This document shows, piece by piece, positions 10,232 to 19,700 of a DNA stretch of 39,762 nt. The stretch is taken from NCBI GenBank assembly GCA_013152295.1, contig JAADGQ010000156.1:1-39762 (forward strand). Reading direction: 5' to 3'. Position numbers and translations under genes: made by a program. The DNA comes from Gammaproteobacteria bacterium. Lineage in GTDB: Bacteria > Pseudomonadota > Gammaproteobacteria > JAADGQ01. Numbering within the stretch: position 1 is the first letter of the stretch; every line of letters begins with the position of its first letter. The notes below the pieces were generated by a model. The model saw only the letters and a program-made list of their open reading frames with translations. It had not been told where the DNA came from and did no database searches.

Positions 10232-11527
10232 ATGCCCAAGGAGACCGTGACAGTAATCGTAAATGCAACCGGCGAGCAGCTAGAGCTGCCTGTGTTGCGC
10301 GGCTCTCATGGGCCACCTGTCATCGACATCAGCCAACTGCCAGCAAAGCTAGGGTATTTTACCTACGACCCCGGATTTAAGGGCACTGCCAGCTGCCACA
10401 GCGATATCACTTATATCGACGGCGACAAGGGCATTCTACTCTATCGTGGCTACCCCATTGACCAACTGGCAGAAAAGAGCAGCTTTTTGGAAGTGGCATA
10501 CCTGCTGCTAAAAGGAGAGCTGCCTGACCACCCACAGCTGCAGACATTCACCGATACCATCATGGACCACACCATGATTCATGAAAACCTGCGCTCCTTC
10601 TTCGGCGGTTTTCGCTACGACGCTCACCCCATGGCAACGATGGTCGGAGTGGTCGGCTCGCTGTCAGCTTTCTACCACGACTCAACCGACATCAATAATC
10701 CCCGTCATCGCGAGATTGCTGCTCACCGAATGATCGCCAAAATGCCGACGATCGCCGCCGCAAGCTACAAGTCCTCGGTGGGACAACCTTACGTCTATCC
10801 AAACAACAAGCTGGGATACTGTGGCAATCTGCTGCATATGATGTTTTCCGTACCGTGCGCGGAGTACGAAGTGAACCCGGTGGCCGAAAAAGCGCTGGAT
10901 CTTCTCTTCATTCTCCACGCCGACCATGAGCAAAATGCCAGCACCTCGACAGTGCGCCTGGCAGGAAGCTCTGGAGCAAACCCGTTCGCCTGCATCTCAT
11001 CGGGGATTACGGCACTCTGGGGTCCTGCTCACGGCGGTGCCAACGAGGCAGTGCTGCGCATGCTTGAAGAGATCGGCGACGTAAGCAATATTGGCAAATA
11101 CTTGGCCAAGGCCAAGGATAAAAATGACCCCTTTCGGCTCATGGGATTCGGCCATCGCGTCTATAAAAACTACGACCCACGCGCGCGCATTCTGCGCAAG
11201 ATGTGTCACGAAGTATTGCATGAAAATGGCTCAAGCGCCGATCCGCTATTTGAACTCGCACTGCGACTCGAAGACATCGCCCTTCAAGATGACTATTTCA
11301 TTGAGAGAAAGCTCTATCCCAACGTCGATTTCTATTCTGGATTAATCTACAAAGCGCTTAAAATACCAACCAACATGTTCACCGTCATGTTCGCCATCGC
11401 GCGCACTGTGGGCTGGGTAGCGAACTGGATGGAGATGGTCTCTGATCCACGCGGTGTCATTGGCCGCCCTCGCCAACTCTACGACGGCCACTGCAAACGA
11501 GATTACACGCCGCTCTCCGAGCGGTAG
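10232..11527 (+). CDS. gltA: Citrate synthase, type II
   Basis: Joins acetyl-CoA and oxaloacetate to citrate, the entry step of the TCA cycle. The 431-residue protein is the usual size for the hexameric, NADH-sensitive type of Gram-negative bacteria. Seen: the N-terminal beta domain ([22 protein letters not shown]), the substrate site [11 protein letters not shown] with the catalytic histidine, MGFGHRVYK with the second histidine, the catalytic-aspartate region YPNVDFYSG, and the arginine motif [10 protein letters not shown]. The start is ATG 10232, five bases after AGGAGG (10221-10226); an in-frame GTG directly before it (10229) is less well spaced. Confidence 0.98.
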   Translation: MPKETVTVIVNATGEQLELPVLRGSHGPPVIDISQLPAKLGYFTYDPGFKGTASCHSDITYIDGDKGILLYRGYPIDQLAEKSSFLEVAYLLLKGELPDHPQLQTFTDTIMDHTMIHENLRSFFGGFRYDAHPMATMVGVVGSLSAFYHDSTDINNPRHREIAAHRMIAKMPTIAAASYKSSVGQPYVYPNNKLGYCGNLLHMMFSVPCAEYEVNPVAEKALDLLFILHADHEQNASTSTVRLAGSSGANPFACISSGITALWGPAHGGANEAVLRMLEEIGDVSNIGKYLAKAKDKNDPFRLMGFGHRVYKNYDPRARILRKMCHEVLHENGSSADPLFELALRLEDIALQDDYFIERKLYPNVDFYSGLIYKALKIPTNMFTVMFAIARTVGWVANWMEMVSDPRGVIGRPRQLYDGHCKRDYTPLSER

Positions 11528-11619
11528 CTGCGGAAGATGAGCTTCTACTTCGCATCACCTGCATTGTCGAAACTACGCGGCACAGTAGCCACAAGCAAAG
11601 CATTGGATGCGTCCGGCTC

Positions 11620-11649
11620 TTGAAAGTATAGTAGGAAACCGAGTAGAAT
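11620..11649 (+). promoter_or_regulatory. Promoter of tRNA-Met
   Basis: TTGAAA (11620-11625) and TAGAAT (11644-11649) are spaced by 18 bases, and the tRNA 5' end lies 19 bases after the -10 box. Spacing and match are good for a sigma-70 stable-RNA promoter. Confidence 0.6.
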
Positions 11650-11667
11650 CCGGCAGCTACGCTCGAT

Positions 11668-11744
11668 GGCTATGTAGCTCAGTTGGTTAGAGCACAGCAT
11701 TCATAATGCTGGGGTCGTTGGTTCAAGTCCAACCATAGCCACCA
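11668..11744 (+). tRNA. tRNA-Met (elongator, anticodon CAT)
   Basis: A 77-base cloverleaf: acceptor stem GGCTATG paired with CATAGCC (11734-11740), D arm AGCTCAGTTGGTTAGAGC, an anticodon arm with CAT in the loop (TTCATAA), T arm with GGTTCAAGTCC, discriminator A and an encoded CCA (11742-11744). The first base pair G-C and close similarity to E. coli metT mark it as elongator, not initiator. The acceptor stem pairs perfectly. It is the only RNA gene I can see here. Confidence 0.97.
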
Positions 11745-11940
11745 CTACCACCCCTTGTTGCCCTCCTCCACCGTCTTTCACTCCTACTCTAAGCACCTCT
11801 CAGTTTTCACTGGCCAGAACGGTTTACTGCTGCCGCTATGTGTACGCAATGGAGAGGCAAGTTTATACTGTCCATTTATTCTCATCGAGAGTTTCGACCA
11901 TTGAGCATAGATCCGTCCACGCCGAACAAGGGGGCCGCCC

Positions 11941-13146
11941 GTGGCTAACAGAGAGTATCTGATTCTGCTCCAGCAAGGCATGGATGGCTGGAACGCGTGG
12001 CGCAAACAAAACCCTGCAATAATGCCAGACTTAAGCGGTTGCGCACTTATCGGTGAGAATTTGATTGGCGCCAACCTGAGCAAGGTAAATCTGCATGGTG
12101 CAAACCTGAGCAGCGCCAATCTACATCAAGCCGATCTGCGTGGCGCAAACCTGAGCCAGGTCAATTTGAGTCGCGCCAACCTCAGCAACGCTGATCTCAC
12201 ACTTGCTGTGGTAAGCGAAGCCAATCTGGAGCATACGAATTTCAGAGGTGCCAATTTACGCCGCGCTCATCTGCGCCGCTCCAGCCTGCATCAAGCCATA
12301 TTGCTTGACGCCGAACTGAACGTCGCCAACCTGCGTGAAGCTGACGCCAGCGGGGCAGATTTGAGACGGGCAAACCTGAGTGCATCGGTGCTCAGTGAAG
12401 CAAATTTTCATGGCGCCAACTTGCAGCGAGCCAATTTGACAGCCACCCGTTTTCGCCGTGTTAACCTCTCAGAAGCCGATCTGACGCGAGCAACTTTGCT
12501 GGAGACGGTTTTTGTAGATACCAACATGGCAGATGCCAAAGGGTTGGACCACTGCATCCACCTCGGTGCCAGCACCATCGATCACCGTACGCTCAGCAGG
12601 TCGGGCGCGCTGCCCAGCGCATTCCTGCGTGGCGTTGGACTGCCCAACAAGCTGATCGATTTTCTACCGACCTTTCTCAGAGAGAGCCCACGCTACGACC
12701 TCTGCGCCATCAGCTACAGTGAGAGCGACCGTGAATTTGCGCAGCGTTTACAGGCCGATTTACAGGCAGCAGGTGTTCGCAGCTGGTTGATTCCGGAGCA
12801 GCTCAAACAGGATGTGCGCTACGCAAATGCGGTCAGTGAAAGCATCCGCCTGAGAGATAAAGTACTGCTGATCTGCTCTGCGACCTCTATCGAGAGCCCG
12901 TGGATTGCTGCAGAAGTACGAAAAGTGCTGGAGACTGAAAAGGTTCAAAGCAAGCGAATATTACTGCCGCTTTACATTGATGACACTGCACTAAAGACAG
13001 AAAAGCCGTGGACAGTAGCGCTGAGCAACGGTCGGCCCACCATTGATTTCAGCCAGCGACAAAACAAAAACACCTACGAAAATATTTTCTGCTGCTTGTT
13101 GCGGGCGCTTGAACAGGGGCCAGAGAGCCTCTTACCACCGTTATGA
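11941..13146 (+). CDS. Pentapeptide-repeat protein with C-terminal TIR domain
   Basis: 401 residues. About residues 30-195 are an unbroken array of some 30 pentapeptide repeats of the A(N/D)LXX type, predicted to fold as a right-handed square beta-helix. A linker (about 200-250, with a HRTLSRSGALP segment) leads into a TIR domain at about 251-390. TIR hallmarks: CAISYSESDREFAQRL, GVRSWLIPE, and SPWIAAEV, where Glu325 sits four residues after Trp321 at the position of the catalytic glutamate of NAD-cleaving TIRs. The same three-part architecture is known in other bacteria. The start is GTG 11941 with a purine run AAGGGGG just upstream. It has no operon partner and follows tRNA-Met directly, a usual place for acquired genes. 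Stress or phage-defence NADase activity is inference; no effector partner is visible. Confidence 0.88.
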   Translation: MANREYLILLQQGMDGWNAWRKQNPAIMPDLSGCALIGENLIGANLSKVNLHGANLSSANLHQADLRGANLSQVNLSRANLSNADLTLAVVSEANLEHTNFRGANLRRAHLRRSSLHQAILLDAELNVANLREADASGADLRRANLSASVLSEANFHGANLQRANLTATRFRRVNLSEADLTRATLLETVFVDTNMADAKGLDHCIHLGASTIDHRTLSRSGALPSAFLRGVGLPNKLIDFLPTFLRESPRYDLCAISYSESDREFAQRLQADLQAAGVRSWLIPEQLKQDVRYANAVSESIRLRDKVLLICSATSIESPWIAAEVRKVLETEKVQSKRILLPLYIDDTALKTEKPWTVALSNGRPTIDFSQRQNKNTYENIFCCLLRALEQGPESLLPPL

Positions 13147-13256
13147 AAAGCGATCCTGATTTTAAACCGAAAAACAGCGCTCACACAGAAACACCAAACT
13201 CGACCCGACCGCTTAAGCAACGGCACAAAAACGAAGTGAACCACACCTGCTACAGG

Positions 13257-13892
13257 TTATGAATTTTTAAGCTCCGCTATTTTTTGCTTCATTTTAGCCA
13301 ATAAGCCGCTAAAGCCCTCTCTCTTCACAATCTCGCGATAACTATTGCGATAGTTCTGAATCAAGCTGACCTCCTCAATAACTACATCGTAGACAAACCA
13401 CTCATCGTCACGTTTGATCATCTTGTAGCGAATAGGAATGTCCGCCGTTTTAGCAATAATCAGCGTATTTACAATGGCTCTCTTCCCTTTGACCTTTTCA
13501 CCAACGTACTCAACCCGCTCATCCGTATAAGCCTCGATACGCCCCAAATAAGTAGCCGCCAGAAGCTCAGAAAAATTTTCGATGAAATCGGCTCTCTCTG
13601 GGTCGGAAGCCTTCCGCCAATTGGTCGCCAGTGTGCGGCGGGACATGGTGTGAAAATCGAAGCGCTCACTGATGAGTGCCCGTATCCGCTCTTCTTTTAC
13701 CGCGCCGTCCATCTCTTTATCACGCAGAAAAACCAGTATAGCGTCCAGCGTCCCCTGGACTTCGTGAATAGGACTTTTGGCTGCGGCAAATGCCATCTGA
13801 GCAAAACAGAGAGAGATAAGCAGTGACAGGGTGAGGGAAATCCTGCCAAGCAAACTATTTTTGATTGCGACGTGACCATTTTTCTTATTCAT
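13257..13892 (-). CDS. mlaC: MlaC, periplasmic phospholipid-binding protein (Ttg2D)
   Basis: Shuttles phospholipids across the periplasm between the outer-membrane MlaA complex and the inner-membrane MlaFEDB transporter. 211 residues with an N-terminal signal peptide (hydrophobic stretch about 14-36, ending near AFAAAK) followed by the Tol_Tol_Ttg2 fold, recognisable from the TMSRRTLATNWRKAS segment and YEMIKRDDEW-like strand (here YKMIKRDDEWFVYDVVIEEVS in the central region). The start codon overlaps the mlaA stop by four bases (ATGA), so translation is probably coupled. It is the last gene of the operon; no terminator is visible in the 110 bases before the convergent TIR gene. Confidence 0.93.
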   Translation of the reverse strand: MNKKNGHVAIKNSLLGRISLTLSLLISLCFAQMAFAAAKSPIHEVQGTLDAILVFLRDKEMDGAVKEERIRALISERFDFHTMSRRTLATNWRKASDPERADFIENFSELLAATYLGRIEAYTDERVEYVGEKVKGKRAIVNTLIIAKTADIPIRYKMIKRDDEWFVYDVVIEEVSLIQNYRNSYREIVKREGFSGLLAKMKQKIAELKNS

Positions 13893-14746
13893 TTGCGGAT
13901 TTTTCCTTCACGATGCTGGATGTATGCATCCCTCACGAACAGGTAAGGGTCCAACGACTCTTTCACGATTGCGTCATAAGTGTCTTTATCGATAGACAGC
14001 GCATTGACCGAATCAACTGCCTTGACCGCAAGGTACTCAAGGGCATCATCCGTGCCGTAGAGTACCGGGTCTGCGTAACCGTCAACAAGCATGCCGATGC
14101 CATCGCGTGCGCTCGATGGACCAAAAAAAGGTAGCACGATATAGAACCCTGGGCCAACGCCATATTCACCCAACGTCTGCCCGAAATCTTCGTCTTTTCT
14201 AGTGAAGCCCATATCTTTAGCAGGATCAAACAGACCCAATATGCCCACGGTGCTGTTGACGGTGAAACGGGTCAACTCCACACCCGCATCTTTGAACTTA
14301 AGCTGAAACAGCGCATTCAGAAAACGAATCGGTGTTGCCAAGTTAGAGAAAAAGTTCGACACTGATACGCGCGCCGGCTCAGGAACAACCCGGTACGCCT
14401 TGGCAACTGGCTTGAATAGATAGAAATAGAGCCTGTCATTAAACCAAAACATAGCGCGATTAAACGGTTCCATGGGGTCGGCTACAGCCAGCTGATTATC
14501 ACCAACTTCGTCATCAAACGCATCATCAAACAGCGCGTCGAACTCGTCATCATCGATATCAAGCTGCGCGCTCTCATTAGCGACCTGTTCCAGCGCGGCT
14601 AACTGAATATGCGATGCATCTATGTGTTGGGCTGAAGCAATGGGAGGCAGGCAGACACACGCCACGGCGAGAAAAAACAGCAGACCCACAGCACTGCTAC
14701 TGCGCGTAACGGCGACTTGAATTAAACGAAAAAATACTATTTTCAT
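13889..14746 (-). CDS. mlaA: MlaA (VacJ), outer-membrane phospholipid-removal protein
   Basis: Takes misplaced phospholipid from the outer leaflet of the outer membrane and hands it to MlaC. 285 residues. The family core is clear: DPMEPFNRAMFWFNDRLY, PVAKAYRVVPEPAR, VSNFFSNLATPIRF, NSTVGILGLFDPA, and FGQTLGEYGVGPGFY with PFFGPSSARDGIG. The N-terminus is a signal sequence, but the cysteines in FLAVACVC do not make a canonical lipobox (position -3 is Ala), so lipidation is doubtful. An acidic stretch (DDDEFDALFDDAFDDE) lies between the signal and the domain. In E. coli mlaA is unlinked to the other mla genes; here it sits inside the operon between mlaD and mlaC. Confidence 0.94.
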   Translation of the reverse strand: MKIVFFRLIQVAVTRSSSAVGLLFFLAVACVCLPPIASAQHIDASHIQLAALEQVANESAQLDIDDDEFDALFDDAFDDEVGDNQLAVADPMEPFNRAMFWFNDRLYFYLFKPVAKAYRVVPEPARVSVSNFFSNLATPIRFLNALFQLKFKDAGVELTRFTVNSTVGILGLFDPAKDMGFTRKDEDFGQTLGEYGVGPGFYIVLPFFGPSSARDGIGMLVDGYADPVLYGTDDALEYLAVKAVDSVNALSIDKDTYDAIVKESLDPYLFVRDAYIQHREGKIRK

Positions 14747-14759
14747 CAGTTGCTATCGG

Positions 14760-15206
14760 CTATTTGCTTTCAAAGATGTACTTACTAACCAGCTCTTCGA
14801 GATTTATCGCGGCCTCTGTCTCTTCAATGGTGCCGTTATCGCCGATGAGCGTATCTTCGCCACCCGGCGCAATGGCAACGTAGCGGTCGCCAATAATTCC
14901 CGCTGTGCGAATGGAGGCGATGCTATCTTCTTGCAGCTTCACACCACGGTTGATGGCCATTTTGACCACGGCTTCATACTCCTCCAAGTCAAGCTGAATG
15001 TTGGTAACTTTACCGACTTTGACCCCTGCAATCTCTATCGACGCGCCCTCTTTGAGCCCTGAAATAGAGGTGAAGCGCGCCTCTACTGTGTAGGTGTTAT
15101 CGCTAAAAAAACTGATATCACCCAATTTGATCGAAATGTAAGAGAAGCATAAAAAGCCACCGATCAGAAAAAGACCGACAGCCAGTTCTACGTTCGCTTT
15201 TTTCAT
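14760..15206 (-). CDS. mlaD: MlaD, MCE-domain substrate-binding subunit of the Mla transporter
   Basis: 148 residues: one N-terminal transmembrane helix (VELAVGLFLIGGFLCFSYIS) and one MCE domain (about 37-115) with the hallmark GLKEGASIEIAGVKVGKV and GIIGDRYVAIAPGG. MlaD forms a hexameric ring that accepts lipid at the periplasmic face of the MlaE permease. The frame is open to a start 14 codons earlier (15248), but MKKANVELAVG at 15206 is the usual MlaD N-terminus and follows a purine-rich AGGGAGA. It lies 98 bases after mlaE. Confidence 0.94.
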   Translation of the reverse strand: MKKANVELAVGLFLIGGFLCFSYISIKLGDISFFSDNTYTVEARFTSISGLKEGASIEIAGVKVGKVTNIQLDLEEYEAVVKMAINRGVKLQEDSIASIRTAGIIGDRYVAIAPGGEDTLIGDNGTIEETEAAINLEELVSKYIFESK

Positions 15207-15304
15207 GATAAAAGTGGATCTCCCTGTGGCACCTGATGTGGCAACCACTGTTATGGTGCAACTGTATAAGTCGGCATGATGGATAAATATTACAGTTTCG
15301 GCAA

Positions 15305-16093
15305 CTAAAGCATGATAGCGCCGATCAGATAGTCCCAGACCAGAATAGAGACCGATGATAGTACAACGGCATCGGTGGTCACTCGACTAACCCCTTCAGC
15401 ACCAAAGCCACCGGATCGTTCAAGATGTAGGTAAAAGCCTTTAACCGTAGCAATCCAGACGATAAGCAACGCAAAAACAAAGGACTTTATGATGCCCATC
15501 TCGATATCGTGCCACGCGACGCTCTCGTACATCCCCTGAAAATAGGCGCCTTGATTAATATCAAGCAAAACCACACCCACCAGCCAGCCACCGATAATAC
15601 CCAACACATCAAAAATAAAGGTGAGCAGCGGCAGAGAGATAATCGCGGCGATAAACTTCGGCACCATCAGGTAGCGATATGGATTGATCGCCATACACTC
15701 CAGTGCATCAATCTGTTCAGAGTTGCGCATAATACCAATCTCGGCACAGATCGCCGAGCCGACCCGACCAATGACCATGAGTGCTGTTAACACAGGACCC
15801 AGCTCACGAATCAGGCTCAAGGCGACCGCCGAGCCCAGCAAATCTACCGAGCCGAATCGCGAGAGTGTGTAATAACCCTGCAGAGCCAGCACCATCCCAG
15901 TGAATGTGCCGGTGACGATAATGACAAACGAGGAGAGTCCACCGATGAAGTGTATCTGCTTAATAATAGGAAAGAGCTTGTATGGCGGCTTGGCGATATT
16001 CGCCAAACAGACAAACAGAAACACACCCATCCGCCCTGTCGATTGAATGAAATACAAACATTCGTGACCCAGTTTTTCTACTATTTTTTTCAT
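15305..16093 (-). CDS. mlaE: MlaE, permease of the Mla lipid transporter
   Basis: 262-residue integral membrane protein of the MlaE/DUF140 family with about five to six hydrophobic segments. Conserved landmarks are FTGMVLALQGYYTLSRFG, the cytoplasmic coupling segment EIGIMRNSEQIDALECM with the family's E-x-D-A-L core, and NPYRYLMVPKFIA. It forms the membrane channel of an ABC lipid transporter. The cognate ATPase gene mlaF normally lies directly upstream in the same operon, but here there are only 248 bases without an ORF between mlaE and the oppositely placed end of pilE. MlaB (STAS) is also absent. Confidence 0.94.
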   Translation of the reverse strand: MKKIVEKLGHECLYFIQSTGRMGVFLFVCLANIAKPPYKLFPIIKQIHFIGGLSSFVIIVTGTFTGMVLALQGYYTLSRFGSVDLLGSAVALSLIRELGPVLTALMVIGRVGSAICAEIGIMRNSEQIDALECMAINPYRYLMVPKFIAAIISLPLLTFIFDVLGIIGGWLVGVVLLDINQGAYFQGMYESVAWHDIEMGIIKSFVFALLIVWIATVKGFYLHLERSGGFGAEGVSRVTTDAVVLSSVSILVWDYLIGAIML

Positions 16094-16341
16094 GAGTGAG
16101 GATGGTTGGTCTGCGCAATAAAACGTCTATTACAGTGTGTAATTTGCATGCGCTGAACGGGTGGCTGCGCCCCTTTGGTCTGACTTGAAGAATAAGTGCA
16201 AGGTATGTGCGACCCGCAGATCATACACACAGTGCTAGCCTTCTATCAAGGCGCGTGCAAGTTTTCCGTGCAATTTATTGAACGGCGTACAGATGCTCGT
16301 AATATTTGCGGGACACTACGGAGGAGTGGTTGGGAAAAGCT

Positions 16342-16749
16342 TTACCAGCAGCGGGCCGTGTTCGCCCCAGTAGCTGTTTGCGAACCCGTGTGTGTCAACA
16401 CAAGAGCTGTGCAGTCCGCATCACCAACCTGTGCTGAGCCACTTACCGGCGTTGCTGTGAGTGTAAACGTGGTTGCCGTAAAGTTGCTTGACGTGATGCT
16501 GTACTGACCGTCAGCTGAAGTGACGGGAAATGTCACACAACCTGCGGCATTATATGCCCGCTCCTGAGTCAGACAGCGCTCAAGTCGTTGCGCGGTGTCA
16601 GTGAGCGCAACCTTGGCATCAGTGCGACTAGCGCGGCGCACCTGCTCTTGGTAGGCGGGAAAAGCAATAGTGCTGATAATCGCGAACACCGCCATTGCGA
16701 TAAGTAGTTCGATCAGTGAAAAACCATTGGGCTTGCCTAACATATTCAT
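16342..16749 (-). CDS. pilE: Type IV pilin-like minor pilin PilE
   Basis: 135-residue prepilin. A short leader ends in KPNGF, with prepilin peptidase cutting after the Gly, and the mature N-terminus FSLIELLIAMAVFAII carries Glu5. A compact C-terminal domain has a candidate disulfide between cysteines in the second half (DCTAL and the terminal ARCW). The start ATG at 16749 has AAGAGAG eight bases upstream. It is the last gene of the fimT-pilVWXY1E cluster, 31 bases after pilY1, a common order in gammaproteobacteria. Minor pilin, not the main pilin, is inferred from this context. Confidence 0.9.
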   Translation of the reverse strand: MNMLGKPNGFSLIELLIAMAVFAIISTIAFPAYQEQVRRASRTDAKVALTDTAQRLERCLTQERAYNAAGCVTFPVTSADGQYSITSSNFTATTFTLTATPVSGSAQVGDADCTALVLTHTGSQTATGANTARCW

Positions 16750-16780
16750 CGGTTATCTCTCTTGTTTACCACGCACGAAA

Positions 16781-19700
16781 CTAATCTGTAACTTCGAGCC
16801 AGTAGGTACGTATTGACAGATCGTCGAAATCGATGTCATCCACAGGTGTTTCAGTGCCAACAACAACAACCGGCGGGCTGTTTTCGGGGAAAAGTGCCAC
16901 AGCTTCGGGAGGAATACCGCCTCGCTTCAACGTGGTTTCTCGATCATCTTTCTGTTTATCGCCGTCATTATCCATATCAAGAGTCGGTGTCGCATCAAAC
17001 ACGCTGACCACGTAGACTCGGCCAACACCCTGTGCGGTGGTACAGGTAGAGACCGAAGCGCCCGGTTCAAAAGTGGTAAAAATAACCTGATTGTTGATGG
17101 TGACGCTCTCAGCCAGCACTTTCTCTCCACCTCGAGCAAACTTGATGTACCACCCCTCTTTGCTGAGCAACGTAGTGATGGCTGTCGCTTTCTCCGATGT
17201 TGTACCTTCGCCAATCAGGTTGTCGGTGGCATCATAGAGATCACTTTCCGTAAGCTTCGTATAACTACTACTGCTAGGCGCACTGAAAATATCGGTCTGC
17301 TTGATCATGTAAAAGCGATCATCGATGACAGTGTCCAATGGGTGTGCGCGATACCCGCTACCGATAGAGACGGAAAGAAAACGGTCGCCCCCTGCGGCCA
17401 GAAAAGCAACATCGGCCTGATTATAGAAACGCCGGTTGTTAGCGGCCGTCGTACCTGACAGGTCAGCGATGACACCACCATTGACAAGCGTGGCGGCACT
17501 ATCGCCGTTATTGATATCAAAGCGCCACACTTGGCCGCCCATATCCCCCACATACATCTGATCGGTGAGGCCATCGAGATTGATGTCGATAAGACGCATA
17601 TCCGCAGGAATGCTATACACCATATCGCTAAAGGTTTGGTCATACGTGCTAGCGGCACCACCCGACCAAAGCAACGCACCCGTACTGGCATCGACCATGA
17701 ATATGGCGCGACCCTCGGTGTCTACAGTGCGGGTGACGTAATTGTCTTGATCTGCATCGTAACCACCAGCGAAGACCAAGACCTGTTTGACCGTGCCGTC
17801 AATATCAACTTTGGTCAGGATCGGTTTGGACCAGCTCTGACCCAGCTCGGTAAAACCTGTGGTGGTGCCACCTTTGATGGTCCACAGCAGTGATGGTGCA
17901 GTGCGATCGGTAACATCCAGCGCATAGTAGTTACGCCCGCCGCGGCGCATGCCAATATAGAGGTAGACGAAATCACCGTCGCTGGCATTGATTTGATTAT
18001 CGCCGTTGGCATCGTTCACCCACGCAGTAATTGCACCATCAAGTCCGTAGGGATGGTTCTCTGCAGAGGAGTTAACGAAGGTCACATCCAACAAAGGCAG
18101 TAGCTCTTGGGGAATAAACGAAAATGTTTCGCTGCCATCATCAGCATCAATCGCGTGCAGCAGCCCTTCGTTGGTACCAAAAAATACCGTAATATCAGGA
18201 GATGCGCTGGTACCACCGTAGGTGACAATAACAGGGCGTGAGTGCAGTGGATCACCGATCTCTTTGCGTGTTTCGTTGGTCACGGTATTTTCATCGTAGT
18301 CCAACAGATCGACACCCCGCGTCCACTGAAGCAGCTCTGTACGGTATGCATCAGTCTGTGTATCGATACCCAACATCGCTTTGGTGATGGCCGCGTTACT
18401 CTCATGCAGTGCGTTGCTGGAATCTGAAAGGTCTGCTGAGCTACCGGTATAGGTGAAAATTTTGCGGCCGGTCATATCAACCTGTTCCGCAGCGCCGCCT
18501 ATCCCCACGCTATTGCCATCGACACCGCTCGACCAGAAGCTGCGCGATGTATCTTTGAAAAAGCCGGTACTGTTATCGATCGCTGCAACATTCAGCTGGT
18601 CAGAGATCACCGCCGGACTACCATAAAGCTGGTAACGTTTCATGTTGCCGATCCACTTTGGCCGCTCATCCGGTTTGAACAGAGAAAAGTAGATCTCGTT
18701 ACGATGGGTCAAACGGTTGAACTGGTTAACAGTGGCACCGGGTGAGACAAAGGAAGTATCCACCTTCATGATCTCTTTAATAATGCTGTCAAAAACATTA
18801 GCCAGATCAGCAGAGGTGGTCGCCTCAAAAAACGTCCCATTGCCTTTGTTGGCGACATTTGTAAGCCACGCGCCGGTGAAATTGAATCCAATCGTATAAG
18901 TAGTAATGGTCTGGTTGCCGGTGAGTATGCTCTCTGAAATCTGGTCGTTTTCATACAAAAACTGGCTCAACTCAGGCCCGCAGGCACCTGCACCGCTATC
19001 AACGCAGCTACCAACGCCAGTCATCGCCTGTACTAGGCTGGTGGACTCATTGGTGCTGGGCTGACCATCCGAGAGCAGCACAATGTAGTTACCTTGGCAG
19101 CTTTCAGTTATGGGCGACTTGTATATCGGAGAACCCTCGATAATTTCGCTTTTACAATCTGCCGAATTGAGATTGCTATCAAGACAACTACTCGAGCGAA
19201 CAACACCTCCGCCGGTGTAGGAACTGGGGTGCGAAACGCGCGTGTACTCGCTGCGGCTGGTGGTGGCGGCGTTATTACCCCGCTGTTTGCCGAAGAGCAC
19301 ACCTTCACCACGGTAGTAAAGCGCCGCTTCGTAAAGCGTATCGACGATCGGCGTGCCCGATTTATATTGCAGCGCCCCGACCTCCTGCTTGAGCCGTTCG
19401 CGCACGGTCATTAATGTAGGCGCGCTACTACTCGTCGCGCCAGCATTGTAGGCGATCTGCACGCTGAGCCGTGGTGCCACAGAGGATTCACCGTCATAGG
19501 ATTCAACCACACGCTTGCCAGTCCCGGCCGTCTTTTCGATAATAAAAGCCATATCGTTGCCGCTTGCCCAACCCGTACGGTTGACGATCTCCTGCACAAT
19601 CGCGGTAAGATCAGGCGTGGTCAACTTGCTGTTGATCGCGGGATTGGGGATACCACTCCAGCTCACGAAACTGGCTGTTTTGGCGCGGCTACTCACTTCA

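Noticed and set aside
12030-12530. Regular short repeats that might suggest a repeat array or CRISPR
   Set aside because: The 15-base periodicity follows the coding frame and encodes pentapeptide repeats; there are no identical repeats with unique spacers.
11668-13256. Genomic island or prophage integrated at tRNA-Met
   Set aside because: There is no integrase, no direct repeat of the tRNA 3' end seen downstream, and only one extra gene.
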